Assembly: GCA_017518445.1 (NCBI GenBank)
Contig: JAFWVB010000060.1
Location: 1-36,225 of the forward strand
Length of the DNA stretch: 36,225 nt
Direction of reading: 5' to 3'
Source: Oscillospiraceae bacterium
Lineage (GTDB): Bacteria; Bacillota; Clostridia; Oscillospirales; Oscillospiraceae
Part shown: positions 32,805-36,225 of the stretch, piece by piece
Numbering within the stretch: position 1 is the first letter of the stretch
How the letters are laid out: the number at the start of each line of letters is the position of its first letter
The notes under the pieces: model-generated
Databases searched by the model: none
The model's input: the letters and a program-made list of their open reading frames with translations, nothing else
Told to the model about the DNA's origin: nothing
Program-made: the position numbers and the translations under genes

Positions 32805-33791
32805 ATGATACTCGCAGATAAGATTATCGACCTAAGGAAAAAGAACGGCTGGTCACAGGAGGAGCTGGCGGAAAAGCTGGGGGTGAGCCGCCAGTCTGTT
32901 TCAAAATGGGAAAGCGCACAGTCTATTCCGGATATGGGCAAAATACTGCGGCTGTCCGAACTGTTCGGAGTAAGCACGGACTATCTGATGAAGGATGAGC
33001 TTGAAGCCGTTGAAGCAGTTGCTGTTCCGGAAACAGACAGCGTTGCAAAAACCGTATCTATGGAAGAGGCGTCCGCATTCCTTCAGCAGAAGACACAGAA
33101 TGCCGGCAGAGTCGCTCTGGGCGTTTTCCTCTGCATACTTTCGCCCGTTCTGCTGATATTGCTCGGCGGCGCGCAGGAATACGGCAAGCTCGCCCTCACG
33201 GAAAATCAGGCGGGCGGGCTCGGTCTGATCGCGCTGTGTCTGCTGATCGGCTGCGCGGTCGCCCTGTTTGTGGTTTCCGGACTTCGAATCAGCAGATATG
33301 AGTACTTGGAGAAGGAGCCGATAGACACGCTTTACGGCATCAGCGGCATGGTGAACGAGCGCAGGGAACGTTTTCGCCCTGTTTATGCGCGTCAGCTTAC
33401 CATAGGCATCGTGCTCTGCGTTCTGGCTACGGTCCCGATAGGTATCAGCCTGCTTTTCGGCGGCGACGACGAGTTTATTCATGTCGTCGCGACAGCGAGT
33501 TTGCTTGCGCTCATAGCCTTCGGGGTAATGCTGATCGTTCGCGCTTCGGTAGTATGGAGCGGATTTCAGATTCTTTTGGAGGAGGGCGACTATACCAGAG
33601 AGGCAAAGGAAGAGCAAAAGGCAAACGCGAATTTTGCCGGTATCTACTGGCTTACAGTAACGGCGGTCTATCTGGCGTGGAGCTTCTATACAGACAATTG
33701 GGAGCGCACCTGGATCATATGGCCTGTTACCGCGGTCGCATACGGCGTCGTGTTTGCCATAGCGAAAGCTCTCAAAAGAAAAAACGGATAA
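32805..33791 (+). CDS. XRE-family HTH regulator with C-terminal membrane domain
   Basis: 328 residues from ATG 32805, eight bases after AGGAGG; the in-frame TTG 32799 is too close to it. Residues 1-65 are a Cro/C1-type helix-turn-helix (LRKKNGWSQEELAEKLGVSRQSVSKWESAQSIPDMGKI, LFGVSTDYLM). After a linker of about 35 residues there are about six hydrophobic segments (near 103, 131, 202, 228, 283 and 305). Such HTH-membrane proteins are common in Firmicutes and are thought to regulate genes in response to envelope signals, but the signal is unknown. It stands alone between two terminators. Confidence 0.85.
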   Translation: MILADKIIDLRKKNGWSQEELAEKLGVSRQSVSKWESAQSIPDMGKILRLSELFGVSTDYLMKDELEAVEAVAVPETDSVAKTVSMEEASAFLQQKTQNAGRVALGVFLCILSPVLLILLGGAQEYGKLALTENQAGGLGLIALCLLIGCAVALFVVSGLRISRYEYLEKEPIDTLYGISGMVNERRERFRPVYARQLTIGIVLCVLATVPIGISLLFGGDDEFIHVVATASLLALIAFGVMLIVRASVVWSGFQILLEEGDYTREAKEEQKANANFAGIYWLTVTAVYLAWSFYTDNWERTWIIWPVTAVAYGVVFAIAKALKRKNG

Positions 33792-33823
33792 AACAAGCGC
33801 CCCTTTGAGGGCGCTTGTTTTTT
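33791..33823 (+). terminator. Rho-independent terminator after the HTH gene
   Basis: Perfect 12-bp stem AAACAAGCGCCC (33791-33802) with GGGCGCTTGTTT (33809-33820), then Ts. The stem core is the same as in the terminator at 34868-34895. Confidence 0.92.
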
Positions 33824-33857
33824 ATGGCGGCGTATATTAAGCGCCGGCAATTCACCA

Positions 33858-33886
33858 TTGACATTGTGTTTAGAATGATGTAAACT
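33858..33886 (+). promoter_or_regulatory. Sigma-A promoter of the degV gene
   Basis: TTGACA at 33858-33863 and TAAACT at 33881-33886 with 17 bases between, 34 bases before the TTG start. Confidence 0.75.
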
Positions 33887-33920
33887 AATATTCGATATTA
33901 GATACAAGGGGGCATACGCA

Positions 33921-34796
33921 TTGTTCAAGGTAATGACAGACACCTCGGCAAATCTGCCTACAGAGCTTGCCGAGAGGCACGATATAACCGTTATCCCGTT
34001 TTCATATTTTGTAAACGGAGAACGACACACCAGCCTTGAAACCGAAAATTTCGACGGTGAGAGCTTCTACGCCGCCATGCGCTCCGGCGCGGATGTGACT
34101 ACATCGCAGATAAATCCTCATCAGTACATAGAGGCGATGCGCCCCGTTCTGGAAAATGGCAGAGATATCCTCTTTGTCGGGATGTCCTCCGGCGTAAGCG
34201 GGGCATATAGCTGCGCGGAGATAGCGGCGGAGGAGCTTCGCCCCGATTATCCGGAGCGCAAGATCCGCCTTGTGGACACGCTCGGCGCTTCTCTCGGAGA
34301 GGGGCTGCTCGTCCTGCGCGCGGTGCGCGACAAGGTGGCAGGGCTGTCTTTGGACGACGTATATAATAAGCTCATGGACTTGCGCCACCGTCTGTGCAAC
34401 ATCTTCACGGTGGACGATTTGAAATATCTGCGAAAGGGCGGCAGGCTCTCGAATTTTTCCTTTATTGTCGGCACACTGCTGCAAATAAAGCCGCTTCTAA
34501 AGGGGAACGAGGAGGGGAAGATCGTCGCATTTGCCAAGCTGCGCGGCAGGAAAAAGGCGTTGGAGGAGCTTGCAAACCGGTATGACGAGTATGTCGTCGG
34601 CGCAGATGAGCAGACCGTGGGAATCGCACACGCGGACTGCCCGGAGGACGCGGCGCGCCTTGCGGAGCTTTTGCGCCGCAACAACCCGCCGAAGGATATT
34701 TTGACCGTCGGGTACGAGCCTGTTACGGGCTCCCATGTCGGACCCGGAACTCTGGCGCTGTTTTTTGAGGCGAGAGAGGGCTGCAGGGCGATGTGA
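33921..34796 (+). CDS. DegV family fatty-acid-binding protein
   Basis: 291 residues, TTG start with AAGGGGG at 33906-33912. The protein starts FKVMTDTSANLPTELAERHDITVIPFSYFVNG and carries the DegV hallmarks VTTSQINPHQYIE, FVGMSSGVSGAYSCAEIAAEEL, VDTLGASLGEGLLVL, FTVDDLKYLRKGGRLS and a C-terminal TGSHVGPGTLALFF. DegV/FakB proteins bind fatty acids; FakB forms hand them to the FakA kinase to make acyl-phosphate for phospholipid synthesis. No fakA is seen nearby, so whether this is a FakB is open. Monocistronic between its promoter and a terminator. Confidence 0.93.
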   Translation: MFKVMTDTSANLPTELAERHDITVIPFSYFVNGERHTSLETENFDGESFYAAMRSGADVTTSQINPHQYIEAMRPVLENGRDILFVGMSSGVSGAYSCAEIAAEELRPDYPERKIRLVDTLGASLGEGLLVLRAVRDKVAGLSLDDVYNKLMDLRHRLCNIFTVDDLKYLRKGGRLSNFSFIVGTLLQIKPLLKGNEEGKIVAFAKLRGRKKALEELANRYDEYVVGADEQTVGIAHADCPEDAARLAELLRRNNPPKDILTVGYEPVTGSHVGPGTLALFFEAREGCRAM

Positions 34797-34867
34797 ACGC
34801 CGGCGCGAAATATCGTTACGACAGCGGTATTCCGATATAAAAAACCTAAAATCAGCGACATTATTGT

Positions 34868-34899
34868 ACAAGCGCCCGCGGAAATGGGCGCTTGTTTAT
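34868..34899 (+). terminator. Rho-independent terminator after degV
   Basis: Perfect 10-bp stem ACAAGCGCCC (34868-34877) with GGGCGCTTGT (34886-34895), then TTATT. T-run is short. Confidence 0.82.
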
Positions 34900-34920
34900 T
34901 ATTTGTTTACATTCTAATTG

Positions 34921-34949
34921 TTGAAATATCCAATTTTACATTATATAAT
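34921..34949 (+). promoter_or_regulatory. Sigma-A promoter of the V-type ATPase operon
   Basis: TTGAAA at 34921-34926 and TATAAT at 34944-34949 with 17 bases between, in a very AT-rich stretch. The leader of about 70 bases ends in AAGGAGG. Confidence 0.82.
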
Positions 34950-35028
34950 ATACAAATGTTATACAAAATATCCATAATTCGGCATTAAGCAAACAAATCA
35001 AATTAAATAAATTTTTAAGGAGGTGCCT

Positions 35029-35592
35029 ATGGAATTACAGATTCAAGATCTCGTTACCTCTATCCGCAGAGAGGGACTTGACGCGGCAAAGGTCGAAGCG
35101 GAATCTATTATTTCAGAAGCAAAAAAGAAGGCGGAGTCGATAGTAAGCGGCGCAAAAACCGAGGCGCAGCAGTATAAAGACTCTGCTGAAAAAGAGATCG
35201 CCATTCTCAAGGAAAGCGCCCGTGTCGGCGCGGAGCAGGCGAAGCGCGACGCCGTATTGGCTTTCGAGACGGAGATAAAAGCCGTCTTTGAGAGAATACT
35301 GGCGTCCGGCGTCCGTAAGGAGCTCAGCGGCGAAGGACTCGGCAAGCTGATACGCGCCGCCGTATCCGGAGAAAATCTCGCGGACTATGCGGCTGAGGTC
35401 GCGGAAGTTACCGAGGAGCTTAAAAAAGAGCTTGCGGACGAAATCAAAAACGGACTCGAGATCAGACCGGCGAAAAACGTACAGCACGGATTCCGCTTGG
35501 CTTCAAAGGACGGCTCTGGCTACTTTGACTGCTCGGAGGACGGGATAATGGAGATGCTGACGCCCTACTTCAGAGAGCCGGATTTCCGGTAA
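35029..35592 (+). CDS. V-type ATP synthase subunit E
   Basis: 187 residues from ATG 35029, with AAGGAGGTG upstream; a GTG at 35023 is part of that site. The N-terminal two thirds is a long charged coiled coil (about 15-90: AAKVEAESIISEAKKKAESIVSGAKTEAQQYKDSAEKEIAILK), followed by a globular C-terminus, the layout of subunit E of V/A-type ATPases, part of the peripheral stalk. First gene of the operon. Stalk subunits diverge strongly, so the call rests on coiled-coil layout plus position before the DUF2764-like gene and subunit A. Confidence 0.85.
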   Translation: MELQIQDLVTSIRREGLDAAKVEAESIISEAKKKAESIVSGAKTEAQQYKDSAEKEIAILKESARVGAEQAKRDAVLAFETEIKAVFERILASGVRKELSGEGLGKLIRAAVSGENLADYAAEVAEVTEELKKELADEIKNGLEIRPAKNVQHGFRLASKDGSGYFDCSEDGIMEMLTPYFREPDFR

Positions 35593-35607
35593 CAGAAGGA
35601 GGCGGCT

Positions 35608-36129
35608 ATGGCTTCATATCATTATCTGACGGCAAGCCTGCCGGAAGTGAGAGCTGACGGGGATATGCCCCTTACATACAAAGAGTTCCTAAAGCTCTGT
35701 CAATCCAATGTCAGTGAGAAGGAATACGCGCTTTTGGAGAGCCTTACCCTCGATTCAACGGAGGGTCCGCTCATAGAGGACTGGGCGAAATTCTATGGCA
35801 TGCTGACGAAGGAGCTGAATTATCAGCGAAGCATTAGTCTCGGCAAAAGCTGTTCCTCGGCTTACGACAAGGACGGGCTTATTTCGCAGGTCGTCGCGTC
35901 CGCGCTCGCCGCGAAAAATCCGCTTGAGGCGGAGCGCATACTTCTAGAATACGAGTTCGGACAGCTCGATCAGCTTGTGGGACTGCACATGTTCGACAGC
36001 CATGTGCTGTTCGGATACGCCTTAAAACTTAAATTATTGGAGCGCCTCACGAGTTTTGAGCAGACCCGTGGGAAAGAGGAATTTCAAGGTCTGTTTGAAG
36101 AATTGCAGCGGCGCGTATATAGTTTGTAA
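35608..36129 (+). CDS. DUF2764-like V-type ATPase accessory or central-stalk subunit
   Basis: 173 residues, no signal or membrane helix. It opens with YHYLTASLPEVRADGDMPLTYKEFLKLC and is mainly helical, with ERILLEYEFGQLDQLVG and ALKLKLLERL near the C-terminus. I recognise it as the DUF2764 type found between subunits E and A in V-ATPase operons of Bacteroidetes, spirochaetes and some Firmicutes, where it may replace subunit C/AC39. It is shorter than many members. GAAGGAGG precedes the start, and the gene sits 15 bases after subunit E and 12 before subunit A. The function is inferred from position. Confidence 0.65.
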   Translation: MASYHYLTASLPEVRADGDMPLTYKEFLKLCQSNVSEKEYALLESLTLDSTEGPLIEDWAKFYGMLTKELNYQRSISLGKSCSSAYDKDGLISQVVASALAAKNPLEAERILLEYEFGQLDQLVGLHMFDSHVLFGYALKLKLLERLTSFEQTRGKEEFQGLFEELQRRVYSL

Positions 36130-36141
36130 TGGGAGTGTTAT

Positions 36142-36225
36142 ATGAATATAGCAACAGGATATGTGACCGGAGTCAACGGAAACCTCATAAAAGTCGGTTT
36201 CGATGGCTCTGTGCGCAAAAATGAA
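36142..36225 (+). CDS. V-type ATP synthase subunit A (3' partial, first 28 codons)
   Basis: Only 28 codons are inside the window: ATG at 36142 after GGGAG, giving MNIATGYVTGVNGNLIKVGF, which matches the start of V/A-type ATPase catalytic subunit A (beta-barrel strand with G-V-NGNL-I-V). The gene order E, DUF2764-like, A supports it. The nucleotide-binding part lies beyond the right edge. Confidence 0.85.
   Translation, partial: MNIATGYVTGVNGNLIKVGFDGSVRKNE

Noticed and set aside
31690-36225. Genome-wide reassignment of TAG to an amino acid as explanation for rplM
   Set aside because: Five other genes in the window end with TAG at the expected C-terminus (6170-6172, 13729-13731, 20938-20940, 22184-22186, 28915-28917), and some would then run far into the next gene. 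No other gene has an internal TAG.

Overview
The window is chromosomal DNA of an anaerobic, Gram-positive-type Firmicute, most likely an uncultured gut Clostridia lineage. Evidence: sortase-anchored pilins, A-type flavodiiron protein, rubrerythrin and desulfoferrodoxin, sigma-A promoters with 17-nt spacing, AGGAGG ribosome binding sites, and the Firmicute gene order dprA-topA-trmFO and plsX-acpP-rnc. Base composition is moderately GC-rich, with frequent ATA (Ile) and AGA/AGG (Arg) codons. No tRNA, rRNA, CRISPR array or transposase gene was recognised. I ran no database searches; names rest on motifs and gene order.

Layout. (1) 1-7047: sortase-dependent pilus locus with three wall-anchored pilin/adhesin genes, a signal-peptidase-like protein lacking its catalytic dyad (SipA-type), and two class B sortases. 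Two intergenic gaps here are filled by hairpin-rich repeats. (2) 7144-15433: redox-defence and thiol island on one strand: TPR protein, FprA-flavin reductase-rubredoxin fusion, rubrerythrin, desulfoferrodoxin, Crp/Fnr regulator, CcdA, TlpA-like thioredoxin, FTR-like protein, thioredoxin, rhodanese, CoA-disulfide reductase-rhodanese. (3) 15452-17918: an ABC exporter fused to a C-terminal GNAT acetyltransferase. (4) 17926-19963, minus strand: proBA. (5) 20096-28917: housekeeping run of SpoU methyltransferase, dprA, topA, trmFO, plsX, acpP, rnc and an Elp3-like radical SAM protein. (6) 28959-31376: secreted GDPD-like protein, a long repeat region carrying both repeat modules, and minus-strand ttcA-like gene. 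(7) 31519-32585: rplM-rpsI with a structured leader; rplM has an in-frame TAG at codon 23. (8) 32619-34896: membrane HTH regulator and DegV. (9) 34921-end: start of a V-type ATPase operon (E, DUF2764-like subunit, A).

How the parts work together. The pilus locus encodes shaft and tip subunits, an inactive signal-peptidase-like assembly factor, and sortases for polymerisation and wall attachment; all three sorting signals are TPxTG rather than LPxTG. The redox island can reduce oxygen or NO (FprA fusion), peroxide (rubrerythrin) and superoxide (desulfoferrodoxin), and supplies cytoplasmic thiol reduction (thioredoxin, FTR-like, CoA-disulfide reductase) with a membrane relay (CcdA) to an extracytoplasmic TlpA.

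The most notable observations are the amber codon inside rplM (TAG also ends 5 of 36 genes here), the two-module intergenic repeat family whose stems covary between copies, the catalytically dead signal peptidase homologue, the ABC-GNAT fusion, and a substituted iron ligand in FprA.
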